Positions 42,436 to 50,853 of a stretch of DNA of 61,182 bases are shown piece after piece. A model generated the notes under the pieces. The model made no database searches. It worked only from the letters and a program-made list of their open reading frames with translations, and was not told the origin of the DNA. Source of the DNA: Streptomyces sp. NRRL F-5123. Lineage in GTDB: Bacteria; Actinomycetota; Actinomycetes; Streptomycetales; Streptomycetaceae. The position numbers and the translations under genes were made by a program. The stretch is from assembly GCF_000721495.1 (NCBI RefSeq), contig NZ_JOHY01000042.1:1-61182 (forward strand). Direction: 5' to 3'. The number at the start of each line of letters is the position of its first letter. Position 1 is the stretch's first letter.

Positions 42436-43530
42436 ATGGAGGACCTGGAGGACCGAACGGCACCCGGCGCGGCCGACGCGCTCACCGACGTGGCCGGGCT
42501 GCGGGTCGGCCACGCGCAGCGCACCGGTGACGGCTGGCTCACCGGCGTCACCGTCGTCCTGGCCCCGCCCGGCGGCGCGGTGACCGCGGTCGACGTCCGC
42601 GGCGGCGGCCCCGGCACCCGGGAGACCGACGCGCTCGACCCCCGCAACATCGTCCCGCGGATCGAGGCCGTCGTGCTGGCCGGCGGCAGCGCCTTCGGCC
42701 TCGACGCGGCCTCGGGTGTCGCGGCCTGGCTGGAGGAGCAGGGCCGCGGCTTCCCCGTCGGCGGGCCCGGGCGTGTCGTGCCGGTGGTGCCCGCAGCCGC
42801 GCTCTTCGACCTCGGACGCGGCGGCGACTGGCACGCCCGCCCGGACGCCGCGATGGGCCGGGCAGCCGCCACGGCCGCCGCCGCGTCCCCGCAGGGCGCC
42901 CCTGTGCCGCAGGGCGCCGCCGGCGCCGGGACGGGCGCGGTCGTCGGCGGCCTCAAGGGCGGCACCGGCACCGCGAGCACCGTCCTGCCCTCCGGCGTCA
43001 CCGTGGCGGCCCTCGCGGTCGTCAACGCGGCGGGCTCCGCCGTCGACCCGGCCACCGGCCTGCTCTGGGCCGCGGCCCCGGGCGCGCCGCCCGTCCCGCA
43101 GGGCGTACGGGAACGGGCGCGCGAACGCCTGGCCGCCGCGGCCGCGCGGAACGCCGGGCGGGCGGCCGGTCCGCTGAACACCACCCTCGCGGTCGTCGCC
43201 ACCGATGCGGACCTCTCCCGCTCCCAGGCCCACAAGCTCGCCGGAACGGCCCACGACGGGCTGGCCCGCGCCATCCGCCCGGTGCACCTGCTCTCCGACG
43301 GCGACACCGTCTTCGCCGTGGCCACCGGCGCCCGCCCGCTCCTCCCGCACGGCGAGCCCGCCGCCGACCCGGCCTTCGGCGTCCACCTCGCTGCCGGCGC
43401 CCTCGACGCGATCTTCGCCGCGGGCGCCGACACCCTCGCCCGCGCGATCCGCAACGCCGTGCTGGCTGCCGAGCCCGTCACGGGTCCGGGCGGCGACTTC
43501 CCCTCCTACCGGCAGCTCTACGGTGGCTGA
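42436..43530 (+). CDS. P1-family (DmpA-like) peptidase
   Basis: A 364-aa member of the P1 family, N-terminal-nucleophile aminopeptidases/D-esterases that cleave themselves into two chains. The start LTDVAGLRVGHAQ is the family signature, followed by VVLAGGSAFGLDAASGVAAW (about residues 77-96), VPAAALFDLGRG and GAVVGGLKGGTGTAS (about 170-184). The self-cleavage region is AGPLNTTLAVVATDADLSRS (about 240-259), where the residue after Asn would be the nucleophile Thr. ATG 42436 has GGAGGAGGGA upstream. Cytoplasmic. Likely role: turnover of unusual N-terminal or D-amino-acid-containing peptides. Confidence 0.9.
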   Translation: MEDLEDRTAPGAADALTDVAGLRVGHAQRTGDGWLTGVTVVLAPPGGAVTAVDVRGGGPGTRETDALDPRNIVPRIEAVVLAGGSAFGLDAASGVAAWLEEQGRGFPVGGPGRVVPVVPAAALFDLGRGGDWHARPDAAMGRAAATAAAASPQGAPVPQGAAGAGTGAVVGGLKGGTGTASTVLPSGVTVAALAVVNAAGSAVDPATGLLWAAAPGAPPVPQGVRERARERLAAAAARNAGRAAGPLNTTLAVVATDADLSRSQAHKLAGTAHDGLARAIRPVHLLSDGDTVFAVATGARPLLPHGEPAADPAFGVHLAAGALDAIFAAGADTLARAIRNAVLAAEPVTGPGGDFPSYRQLYGG

Positions 43531-43563
43531 GCCCGCCACGGTGCCGGCCGAGGGGGCGCCTTC

Positions 43564-44667
43564 TCAGCCCGCCGCGCGGGCGATGCGGCGACGGGCCACC
43601 GCCAGCAGCAGGCCCGCGGCGATCAGGGTGCTGCCGCCGGTCAGGAACGCCGCGCGGGTGAAGCCGCCGGAGCCGGTCATCGCGAGGCTGCCGGGCTGCT
43701 GGGTGGCCCCCGGCGCGGTCGGCGAGGGGACCGGGGCGGCGTCGGACCTGCGGGCGGCCGCGGTCGCGGTGGCCGCCGCGGTGCGGTGGCGCGCCGCCGG
43801 TGCCGCGCGGTGCGGCGGGGTCGTGGGTGCGTCCGTGGCCGTCGCCGGGTCGGGAGGCGCCACCTGGACCTGGAGGGTCTGCGGCGCGGCGCCGCTCGCG
43901 TCGAGGTAGGGGTCCTCCGCCGCCGCCAGGGAGGTGGACGCCGTCCCCGTCGCGGTCGCCGTGACGTCCGCGGCGAAGCGCCCGTCGGCCCCGGTGCGTA
44001 CCGTACGGGCCACGGGTGCTGAGCCGCCGGCCGGCAGGTAGCCGATCCGCACCGGCACGCCCGCGACCGGGAGCCAGCCGCCGTCCGCGGCCCGCTCGAC
44101 GAGGCCTGCGGCCGTGACCGTACGGCCCTGGGCGGCCGGGGCGCCCAGCGTGTAGGCGGCCGTCAGCCGTACGGCACTGGGCACCGCCGTGACGTCCACC
44201 TCCGCCTCGGCGTCCCATGAGCCGTACGCGCCCCCACCGGGGCCGGGCGTACGGTGCAGCGCGTGCACCGGCACGGTCCACGGCCCCGGGCCCGCGTCCG
44301 CCGGGCGCAGGCCGATCGTCGCGTCCGGCAGCCGGAAGGCGCCGCCCGGGCCGGTCGTCACGGTGCCCAGCAGTTGCGCGCCGGCGCCGGACGGATCCCC
44401 GGCGACGAGGTCCACCGTCGCGCCCGCCGCGGGCTCCTGCGGGCCGCCGCCCTCGCGGCCGCCCCGCTCCAGCCGCCCGGCCAGCGTGACCGTGCGGTCG
44501 GCGTAGTCCGTCGCGGCCGGCTGCGCGGTGAAAGTGGGCAGCGTCCACCCGCCGGGCGGGTCGCCCGGCGCCGCCTGCGCCGCCCCCGGCAGCCACACCA
44601 GCACGGCCGCGACCGCCGCCCCCGCCGCGCCGGCCCGCCGTAGGCCCTGCGTCCCCGCCCCCGCCAT
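43564..44667 (-). CDS. Cell-wall-anchored surface protein with LAxTG-type sortase signal
   Basis: A 367-aa exported protein. A signal peptide (GAAGAAVAAVLVWLPGAAQA) precedes two or three immunoglobulin-like beta domains (about residues 40-250) with VTLAGRLERGG, TVTTGPGGAFRLPDA and RTVRTGADGRFAADVT. This is the pattern of 'carboxypeptidase regulatory-like' or CnaB modules. A Pro/Thr/Ala-rich stretch (about 260-325) leads to LAMTG, a hydrophobic helix and the RRRIARAAG tail. LAxTG is the motif used by class E sortases of streptomycetes. ATG 44667 is preferred over an upstream ATG at 44700 because GGAGG is 8 nt before it. No sortase gene is in the window. Confidence 0.82.
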   Translation of the reverse strand: MAGAGTQGLRRAGAAGAAVAAVLVWLPGAAQAAPGDPPGGWTLPTFTAQPAATDYADRTVTLAGRLERGGREGGGPQEPAAGATVDLVAGDPSGAGAQLLGTVTTGPGGAFRLPDATIGLRPADAGPGPWTVPVHALHRTPGPGGGAYGSWDAEAEVDVTAVPSAVRLTAAYTLGAPAAQGRTVTAAGLVERAADGGWLPVAGVPVRIGYLPAGGSAPVARTVRTGADGRFAADVTATATGTASTSLAAAEDPYLDASGAAPQTLQVQVAPPDPATATDAPTTPPHRAAPAARHRTAAATATAAARRSDAAPVPSPTAPGATQQPGSLAMTGSGGFTRAAFLTGGSTLIAAGLLLAVARRRIARAAG

Positions 44668-44949
44668 AGGTCCCGCCTCCTGCCACGTGCCCGTACCCAT
44701 TGGACGAGCCGGCGGCCCGTCCCGTTGCGGCCCGGGGAGGTAATTTCCGGTGAGGAGTGCGTGAATGCGCGCCCAACGTGCCTTTCACCCCCCCGGAACA
44801 CCCCCCGACAACCGCCCGCACCCCCGGACAACCGCCCGCGCCCGGCTGCCCCACGCTCTGCCGGCCTCGCGGATCCGCGGTGGCCGGGACGCCCCGGTTC
44901 GCGCACACCGCGGTGCAGACGGGCGGCCGCGCGGGGGAAGGCTTCCTCC

Positions 44950-45558
44950 ATGCACTCCATCACCGACTGGCTTTCGCGCTTGTCCGGCCCCGCCGTCTAC
45001 GCCGTCGTGGGAGCCCTCGTCTTCTGCGAGGACGCGCTCTTCTTCGGTTTCGTGCTGCCCGGCGAGACCGCCGTGGTGCTGGGCGGGGTGATCGCCAACG
45101 AGGGACGGGTCTCGGTGTACTGGCTGGCCGCCGTGGTCGTGCTGGCCGCTGTCGCGGGGGATTCGGTCGGCTACGAGATCGGGCGGCGGTACGGGCCGCG
45201 CATCCTGGAGGTCAGGACGCTGCGCGGACACCGCGAGCGGATCGACCAGGCGCGGGACCTCATCCGCAGGCGGGGCCCCGCCGCGGTCTTCCTCGGGCGC
45301 TTCATCGCCTTCTTCCGCGCCATGATGCCCGCGCTCGCCGGCATCTCGCGGATGCGCTATCCGACGTTCCTGCTCTTCAACGCGATGGGCGGGCTGGTGT
45401 GGGGTGTCGGCTTCACCCTGCTGGGCTACTTCGCCGGAAATGCCTACAAGCGCGTCGAGAAGACGGCGGGGACCGCGGTGGCGATCGTGGTCGCCGTGGT
45501 CGTGGTGGCGGCGCTGGTGGTGTGGCAGGTCCGCAAGCGGCGCGGCGAACGCGACTGA
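44950..45558 (+). CDS. DedA-family (VTT-domain) membrane protein
   Basis: A 202-aa inner-membrane protein of the DedA/SNARE-associated family, linked to recycling of undecaprenyl phosphate and phospholipid flipping. Features are the early acidic FCEDALFFGFVLPGETAVVL (about residues 24-43), the GDSVGYEIGRRYGP motif (about 69-82), and the conserved FLGRFIAFFRAMMPALAG (about 113-130) with two essential Arg. A C-terminal helix and an RKRRGERD tail end it. ATG 44950 follows GGGGGAAGG. It may pair functionally with the cis-prenyltransferase of the same lipid cycle, although not adjacent. Confidence 0.9.
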   Translation: MHSITDWLSRLSGPAVYAVVGALVFCEDALFFGFVLPGETAVVLGGVIANEGRVSVYWLAAVVVLAAVAGDSVGYEIGRRYGPRILEVRTLRGHRERIDQARDLIRRRGPAAVFLGRFIAFFRAMMPALAGISRMRYPTFLLFNAMGGLVWGVGFTLLGYFAGNAYKRVEKTAGTAVAIVVAVVVVAALVVWQVRKRRGERD

Positions 45559-45630
45559 CCGCGACCGGCGCGGGCGCGGCGGCGGGGCGTGCGGCCCGGT
45601 TCGCCCGTGTGTACGCGGGCCGTACGGGTG

Positions 45631-45675
45631 TGCCGTTTCCGCTGTTCCGCACGGTGACAATGTGCGGAAACGGCA
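45631..45675 (+). promoter_or_regulatory. Two mutually exclusive hairpins before the lipoprotein gene
   Basis: TGCCGTTTCCGC (45631-45642) pairs perfectly with GCGGAAACGGCA (45664-45675). Inside, TTCCGCAC (45645-45652) pairs with GTGCGGAA (45662-45669), which shares the same 3' strand. Either could form in the RNA, downstream of dedA and upstream of the lipoprotein start at 45729. Confidence 0.5.
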
Positions 45676-45728
45676 ACAATCGGGCCGGACGAGGTTCGAA
45701 GCGGGCCTGGCGTGAGAAACCGAGCAGT

Positions 45729-46463
45729 ATGGCTAACTCGTCCTCTCACTCCGCGACGGCGGACCGGTCGCGGCCGCGGTCGCGGCGCCGTCCGGCCGTT
45801 CTCACCGCCGCGGCGGTGGCGCTGCTGTCCGCCGCGGCCGCCGGCTGCAACGGCGGCGGCGACGGCTCGGCCGCCGGTCCCACCGCGGACGGCAACGGCA
45901 CGCACTCCGCCCCGGCCACCACGTCCGGCGCGGCGACGCCCACCGACGGCGCCTCCGCCGGTCAGGCCACGACCGCCCCGGAGCCCCCGGCGGGCACCAC
46001 CGAGCCCCCGGCGACGGCAGGGGCCGCCGGTTCCTCGGGCTCCTCCGGCGGTACGCAGCAGCAGGCCGCGGCCCGCTGCACCGTCACCGACCTCAAGATG
46101 ACACTGGGGCGCGGCGACCCGGGCGCCGGCAACATCTACTTCCCGCTGGACTTCACCAACACCACCGGGCACAGCTGCACCCTCAACGGCTTCCCCGGCG
46201 TGTCCCTGCTGCGGGGCGACGGCAGCGTCATCGGCAAGGCCGCGACGCGGCAGACGGTGACGGCGGCCGCGGTGCGGATCGCCCCGGGCCAGACCGTCGA
46301 GGCCGACCTGCACACCCTCAACCAGGGGGTCAGGGACGGCGGCTGCTGGCGGACGCCCACCCTGATCATGGTCTACCCGCCGGGATCGACCCAGTCCATG
46401 ACGCTGGCCACGAACAACCCCGTCGTCTGCGGCGACACCTTCGACGTCGGCCCCGTGCACTGA
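45729..46463 (+). CDS. Secreted lipoprotein with DUF4232-like domain
   Basis: A 244-aa lipoprotein. A positively charged N-terminus and hydrophobic helix end in the lipobox LSAAAAGC (Cys at about residue 40). A low-complexity Ser/Thr/Gly/Pro-rich linker follows (about 41-113). The C-terminal domain (about 115-240) has four Cys (RCTVTDLKM, HSCTLNGFPG, GGCWRTPTLI, NNPVVCGD) and the GFPGVSLL segment typical of DUF4232 proteins of actinomycetes. It should sit on the outer face of the membrane. Function unknown. The ATG at 45729 has only a weak ribosome-binding site. Confidence 0.85.
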   Translation: MANSSSHSATADRSRPRSRRRPAVLTAAAVALLSAAAAGCNGGGDGSAAGPTADGNGTHSAPATTSGAATPTDGASAGQATTAPEPPAGTTEPPATAGAAGSSGSSGGTQQQAAARCTVTDLKMTLGRGDPGAGNIYFPLDFTNTTGHSCTLNGFPGVSLLRGDGSVIGKAATRQTVTAAAVRIAPGQTVEADLHTLNQGVRDGGCWRTPTLIMVYPPGSTQSMTLATNNPVVCGDTFDVGPVH

Positions 46464-46574
46464 CCGCCCCCGGATCGGCGACCGCGCCGGCCCCGACCCG
46501 AGCCCCCAGCCCCCGAGAGCCCCGCACCACCGCACCACCGCACCACCAGCGCACGAGCACGGAAAGGGACCGCC

Positions 46575-47408
46575 GTGACGGTCAACGGCATCGACGTCGC
46601 CTCCTACCAGAGCAGCGACTACAGCACCAGCGGCCTGGACTTCGTCGTCGTCAAGGCCACCGAGGGGTCGAGCTACACCAATCCGAAGCACGCCGGGCAG
46701 GTCGCCACCGCCCGCGAGCACGGCCTGGTCGTCGGCCACTACCACTTCGCCCGGCCCGGCTCGGTGAGCGCCCAGGCCGACTACTTCCTCGCGCACGCCG
46801 GGGCGAAGGCCGGGGATTTCCTGGCCTTCGACTGGGAGGACACCGGCGTGTCCGGCGCCGACAAGGACGCCTGGCTGCGCCACGTCAAGGCCAAAGCGCC
46901 CGAGCACCGCGTGGTCCTCTACTGCAACCGCGACTTCTGGCTCCATCGCGACAGCACGTCCTACTGCGCCGACGGCCTGTGGATCGCCGACCCCTCGGCG
47001 CCCAAGGGCCACCCCCGCGTCGAGCACCCCTGGCTCTTCCACCAGTACAGCGAGGCGGGCGGCCTGGACCGCAACGTCGGGAGCTTCGCCGACCGCGCCG
47101 CCCTGCACGCCTGGGCGGGCAGGAGCGCCCCGGCACCGCGGTACGAGCCCTTCCCGGGCACCGCCTGGTTCACCACCGGGCGCCGCTCGCCCGTCGTGGC
47201 GGCGATGCACGACCGGCTGGTCGCGGTCGGCTGCAACCACTACCGGAGCACGGCCGACAAGGACGTCATCGGCTCCGGCGACGTCGCCTCCTACGAGGCC
47301 TGGCAGCGCAAGTACAACACCGAGCACCACAAGGGCTGGACCGGCTCGGCCCTGAAATGGCCTCCCGGCAAGGAGACCTGGGACGCCCTGCACGTGCCCA
47401 ACGTCTGA
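46575..47408 (+). CDS. GH25 muramidase (lysozyme), endolysin-like, no signal peptide
   Basis: A 277-aa enzyme. The GH25 domain (residues 1-190) begins NGIDVASYQ, has FVVVKATEGSSYTNP, GLVVGHYHFARPG, the catalytic FDWEDT (Asp and Glu about 94-96) and LWIADPSAPKGH. The C-terminal 80 residues (about 195-277) resemble wall-binding domains of actinophage endolysins (AAMHDRLVAVGCNHYRS, SYEAWQRKYN). No signal peptide is present. No other phage gene is nearby, so this is a stand-alone muramidase, perhaps released by lysis or by a holin elsewhere. An 8-base unit (CGCACCAC) is repeated three times just before the gene (about 46520-46545). GTG 46575 follows GGAAAGGG. Confidence 0.88.
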   Translation: MTVNGIDVASYQSSDYSTSGLDFVVVKATEGSSYTNPKHAGQVATAREHGLVVGHYHFARPGSVSAQADYFLAHAGAKAGDFLAFDWEDTGVSGADKDAWLRHVKAKAPEHRVVLYCNRDFWLHRDSTSYCADGLWIADPSAPKGHPRVEHPWLFHQYSEAGGLDRNVGSFADRAALHAWAGRSAPAPRYEPFPGTAWFTTGRRSPVVAAMHDRLVAVGCNHYRSTADKDVIGSGDVASYEAWQRKYNTEHHKGWTGSALKWPPGKETWDALHVPNV

Positions 47409-47500
47409 CGGCGGCCGCCGCCCCGTCCCGGGCGGACGCGAACGTGTGACCCGCCGCGCCCCGCCGTTACGCGCGGGGCCGGGCCGGGAAACGGGTGTCC

Positions 47501-48535
47501 ATGGAGCCGATCGAGGCACTGGAGCGGATCGCCTTCCTGCTGGAACGCGCCGACGCGCCCGTCTACCGCATCCGCGCGTTCCGCAACGCCGCCGCCGTGC
47601 TGGCCGCCCTGCCGCCCGGCGAGCTGGAGCGGCGTACGGCGGCCCGCCGCTTCACCGACCTCAAGGGCATCGGCAGCACTACGGGCACCGTGCTCGCCGA
47701 GGCCGCGCAGGGACGCACCCCCGGCTACCTCGCCGACCTCGAACGCGACCACGGCGGCCCGCCCGTCTCCGGTGGCGCCGCCCTGTGCGCGGCGCTGCGC
47801 GGCGACTGCCACCTGCACTCCGACTGGTCCGACGGCAACAGCCCGATCGCGGTGATGGCGGACGCAGCCCGTGCCGCCGGGCACGAGTGGGCGGTGCTCA
47901 CCGACCACTCGCCGCGGCTGCGCGTCGCCCACGGGCTGACCGCCGACCGGCTGCGCCGCCAGCTCGACACCGTCGCCGAGCTGAACGGGCGCCTCGCCCG
48001 GGGGCCCGCGCCCTTCCGGCTGCTGACGGGCATCGAGTGCGACATCCTCCCGGACGGCTCACTCGACCAGGACGACGAGCTGCTCGGCCGGCTGGACGTC
48101 GTCGTCGCCTCGGTGCACTCCGAGCTGCGGATGGCCGCGCCCGCCTTCACCCGCCGGCTGCTCGCCGCGGTCGGCAACCCGTTGGTGGACGTGCTCGGTC
48201 ACTGCACGGGCCGGCTCGTCGGCGAGCGCCGGACCCGCCCGGAGTCCTCGTACGACGCCGAGGCGGTCTTCGCCGCGTGCGCCGCGGCCGGCACCGCGGT
48301 GGAGATCAACAGCAGCCCGCAGCGGCTCGACCCGCCGCGTCGGCTGCTCGCGCTCGCCAGGGACGCCGGCGTGCTCTTCGCGATCGACAGCGACGCCCAC
48401 GCCCCCGGCCAGCTCGGCTGGCAGGCCTACGGCTGCGCGCGCGCCGAGGAGGCCGGGATCCCGGCCGAGCGCGTCGTCACCACCTGGAGCGCGGAGCGGC
48501 TGCTGGCCTGGAGCGGCGGACGGCGCCTGCCGTGA
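47501..48535 (+). CDS. PHP-domain phosphoesterase with N-terminal helix-hairpin-helix (PolX C-terminal-like)
   Basis: A 344-aa protein related to the second half of bacterial DNA polymerase X. The first 85 residues hold helix-hairpin-helix elements (YRIRAFRNAAAVL, DLKGIGSTTGTVL). The PHP domain (about 100-340) has the metal ligands CHLHSDWSDG, LTDHSPRL, GIECDIL, SVHSEL and IDSDAHAPGQLG. The polymerase palm is absent. The family includes 3'-5' exonuclease and phosphatase activities; a DNA repair role is likely but unproven. GTG 47495 is an alternative start. Confidence 0.88.
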   Translation: MEPIEALERIAFLLERADAPVYRIRAFRNAAAVLAALPPGELERRTAARRFTDLKGIGSTTGTVLAEAAQGRTPGYLADLERDHGGPPVSGGAALCAALRGDCHLHSDWSDGNSPIAVMADAARAAGHEWAVLTDHSPRLRVAHGLTADRLRRQLDTVAELNGRLARGPAPFRLLTGIECDILPDGSLDQDDELLGRLDVVVASVHSELRMAAPAFTRRLLAAVGNPLVDVLGHCTGRLVGERRTRPESSYDAEAVFAACAAAGTAVEINSSPQRLDPPRRLLALARDAGVLFAIDSDAHAPGQLGWQAYGCARAEEAGIPAERVVTTWSAERLLAWSGGRRLP

Positions 48536-48560
48536 AGGGCGTGAAGGGGGCGGGAAAAGC

Positions 48561-48605
48561 GCCTGCCGCGCCCGGCGCCCCTGACAGGCGCCGGGTGCGG
48601 CAGGC
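48561..48605. terminator. 19-bp bidirectional terminator
   Basis: A stem of 19 pairs, GCCTGCCGCGCCCGGCGCC (48561-48579) with 48587-48605, has one G-U pair and a 7-base loop. It lies between the convergent PHP and glycoside hydrolase genes. Confidence 0.85.
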
Positions 48606-48623
48606 AGTCCGGTGGGCAGGATG

Positions 48624-50711
48624 TCACACCGTGGTGCAGACCGTCCCGTTGAGGGTGAAGACCGTCGGCGGCTGGTAGGCGCCGTTGTTCGCGCCGGTGA
48701 AGCCGAAGGTCGCCGAGTTGCCGCCGTTCGGGGCGAGCGTGGCGTTCCAGTCGACCGGGGTCGCCGTCACATGGCTGCCCTCGGACTTCAGGTTGGCGTT
48801 CCAGAAGCCGCTGACCGTTTCACCGCTGCTCGGGAAGGAGAAGGCGAGCGTCCAGCCGTTGATGGTCGCCGGTCCGGTGTTCGTGACCGTCACGTTGGCG
48901 TTGAAGCCGCTGCCCCAGCCTGCCGTCAGATCGTACGACACCTTGCAGGTGGAGTCCTGCGGGGTGCCGGTGCGGACGGTGAGCGGGTCCGAGGGCCGCG
49001 ACAGGTGCCCGTTGGCGTCCCTGGCCAGGATGTTCCAGGTGCCGGTGCTGCCGGGCACCAGGTTGTGGACGGTCGCCGAGGTGCCGGTCGAGGTCGCCAC
49101 CAGCTCGCTGTTGGCGCCGATCTGCCGGTAGACCTCGTAGCGGTCGGCCTTGCCGCCGGTCGACGGCGTCCAGCTGACCGTCGCGTTCGTGGCGTCCGCC
49201 GCGGTGACCTTCGGCGCGCCCGGTGCGCTGAGGGCCGAGCCGGTGCCGGCCTTCGGGTGCACGGTGACCGTGGTGATCGAGTACGGCGGCAGCGTCCAGC
49301 TCCCGGTGGCGGGAGCGGTGGTGCTGTCGATCGACGAGGCCTGGTCGCGGAAGGTGTCGACGGTCGCCGTCGACCCGTCCGGGACGAAGTTCCGGTAGTC
49401 CAGGGCCACGGTCTGCGCGTTGGCCGGGTCCTTGTTGATGAGCATGACGCTCAGGTCGCCGTTCTTGCGGTGCACCGCGTGCGCCGCAACCAGCGGGCTG
49501 CCGCTGGCCGCCCCGATGAGCTGGTCGCCCGGCGTGCCGAGGTGGCTGAGCATCGAGATGGCGTGGTAAGGCGCGAAGGGCGTGTTGAGCGGCGGCTCGC
49601 ACACGTCACCGACGCAGGTGCCGCTGGAGAGGATCCCGTAGTCGTTGAAGTCCGTCGCGCCGTCCGGGGCGGTGCTGATCGAGCCGGGCCCGTTGTGGGT
49701 GTCCCACCAGTCGACGGTGAAGACGCCGTTCTGCAGCGCCGTCAGGTACGCGTCGGCGCCGAACAGGGCGTTGGGCTGGGTGTCCTCGAAGACGTTGGAG
49801 TTCAGCTCGGTCAGTGCGACCGGCATGTCCGCCGCGCCGTTCTCGGCGAGCTGGTCGTGCAGCTGGGCCAGCTCGCCCGCCAGCTGGGAGGGGGTGTTGA
49901 GCATCCCGGCCGCGTCCGAGCCGCCCGGGTACCAGTGGACGATGACGAAGTCGGCCTTGCCGGCGATCAGCGGGATCACCGTGTGGTTCCAGTCCGACGT
50001 CTCGCTGCCCGCCATCACGCCGTCCGGCCAGTTGCCGGGCAGCGTCAGGACCGCGCCGACCTTGACCGTGGGGTCGACGGCCTTCATCGCGGTGACGTAG
50101 TCGGCGACGTTGTTCCCGTAGGCCGTCGGCGAGGTGTCGGCGTGGTTGTCGGTCTCCCAGTTGCCGCCGTAGTGGCTGTTGCCGTACAGCTCGTTGCCGA
50201 CCTCCCAGAATTTCGCGCCGTAGCCCTTGGTGACGTTGGCGTAGCGCACCCAGTCCGCGGCCTCCTTCGGGGTGCCGGATCCGTAGTTGGCGATCAGGAT
50301 GGGCTGGGCGCCGATCTTCTTGACGGTGCCCATGAAGGCGTCGAAGTCGGTGCCGGGCGCGACGTAGCCGCCGGGGGCGGTGTTGTCGACCCAGTGGTAG
50401 ATGTCGCCGTAGGAGCCACCGGGGTAGCGCAGCATGCCGATGTTCGCGGCCGACAGCAGGTTCTGGACCTCGGGGACGTTCATCTGGGAGTCCCACACCG
50501 CGCTGTTGAGGCCGTAGGCGGTGGCCGGAATGGTGCCCTGGCCCTCGGCGGCGTTCACCGTGACGCCGACGGGCTGCGCGGCCGGGTCGCCGGGATCGGC
50601 CAGCGCGGTGCCACCGCCGGCGAGCAGCGCGGCGCCGAGCGCCAGCGCGGAGGCGCAGGCGGCGAGCCGTCTGCGCGGATGTGCCGAGCTTTTCGCAATG
50701 CCTGGACGCAA
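48624..50711 (-). CDS. Secreted clan GH-A glycoside hydrolase (GH51/GH39-like) with FnIII and CBM2
   Basis: A 695-aa exported enzyme. A signal peptide (ACASALALGAALLAGGGTAL then A) is followed by a TIM-barrel (about residues 45-400). Its acid/base is in KFWEVGNELYGNSH (Glu at about 173) and its likely nucleophile in PVALTELNSNVFE (Glu at about 295), the Asn-Glu/Glu pair of clan GH-A. A beta-sandwich follows (about 400-490), then FnIII (about 500-585), and a C-terminal family 2 carbohydrate-binding module (CKVSYDLTAGWGSGFNANVT to VCTTV) bounded by two Cys. It probably removes arabinose or xylose units from cellulose-associated hemicellulose. TTG 50711 is the start (AAGGTGA 7 nt upstream); no other start is in frame nearby. 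Promoter and CebR box at 50765-50806. Confidence 0.85.
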   Translation of the reverse strand: MRPGIAKSSAHPRRRLAACASALALGAALLAGGGTALADPGDPAAQPVGVTVNAAEGQGTIPATAYGLNSAVWDSQMNVPEVQNLLSAANIGMLRYPGGSYGDIYHWVDNTAPGGYVAPGTDFDAFMGTVKKIGAQPILIANYGSGTPKEAADWVRYANVTKGYGAKFWEVGNELYGNSHYGGNWETDNHADTSPTAYGNNVADYVTAMKAVDPTVKVGAVLTLPGNWPDGVMAGSETSDWNHTVIPLIAGKADFVIVHWYPGGSDAAGMLNTPSQLAGELAQLHDQLAENGAADMPVALTELNSNVFEDTQPNALFGADAYLTALQNGVFTVDWWDTHNGPGSISTAPDGATDFNDYGILSSGTCVGDVCEPPLNTPFAPYHAISMLSHLGTPGDQLIGAASGSPLVAAHAVHRKNGDLSVMLINKDPANAQTVALDYRNFVPDGSTATVDTFRDQASSIDSTTAPATGSWTLPPYSITTVTVHPKAGTGSALSAPGAPKVTAADATNATVSWTPSTGGKADRYEVYRQIGANSELVATSTGTSATVHNLVPGSTGTWNILARDANGHLSRPSDPLTVRTGTPQDSTCKVSYDLTAGWGSGFNANVTVTNTGPATINGWTLAFSFPSSGETVSGFWNANLKSEGSHVTATPVDWNATLAPNGGNSATFGFTGANNGAYQPPTVFTLNGTVCTTV

Positions 50712-50764
50712 CGGTCTCTCACCTTCGCGAGGCGTGACGTGGGGGGTGTGCGCGGTGCGGTGCG

Positions 50765-50806
50765 TGGGAGCGCTCCCATATTTGACACGGCGACCGTCGT
50801 TGTCAA
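50765..50806 (-). promoter_or_regulatory. CebR operator overlapping a strong sigma-70 promoter
   Basis: TGGGAGCGCTCCCA (50765-50778) is the exact 14-bp CebR box. On the minus strand TTGACA (50806-50801) and AAATAT (50783-50778) are 17 bp apart, an almost ideal housekeeping promoter, and the operator covers the transcription start. CebR (LacI family) releases DNA when cello-oligosaccharides are present. The leader to TTG 50711 is about 60 nt. Confidence 0.9.
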
Positions 50807-50853
50807 TGCCCGGGCGGGGACCGGGAAATCCGGGGAGGGCGCCGGGCCGCGCG

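Noticed and set aside
46500..47408. Prophage remnant around the GH25 gene
   Set aside because: Neighbouring genes (lipoprotein, PHP protein) are ordinary chromosomal genes, and no structural, integrase or holin gene is seen.
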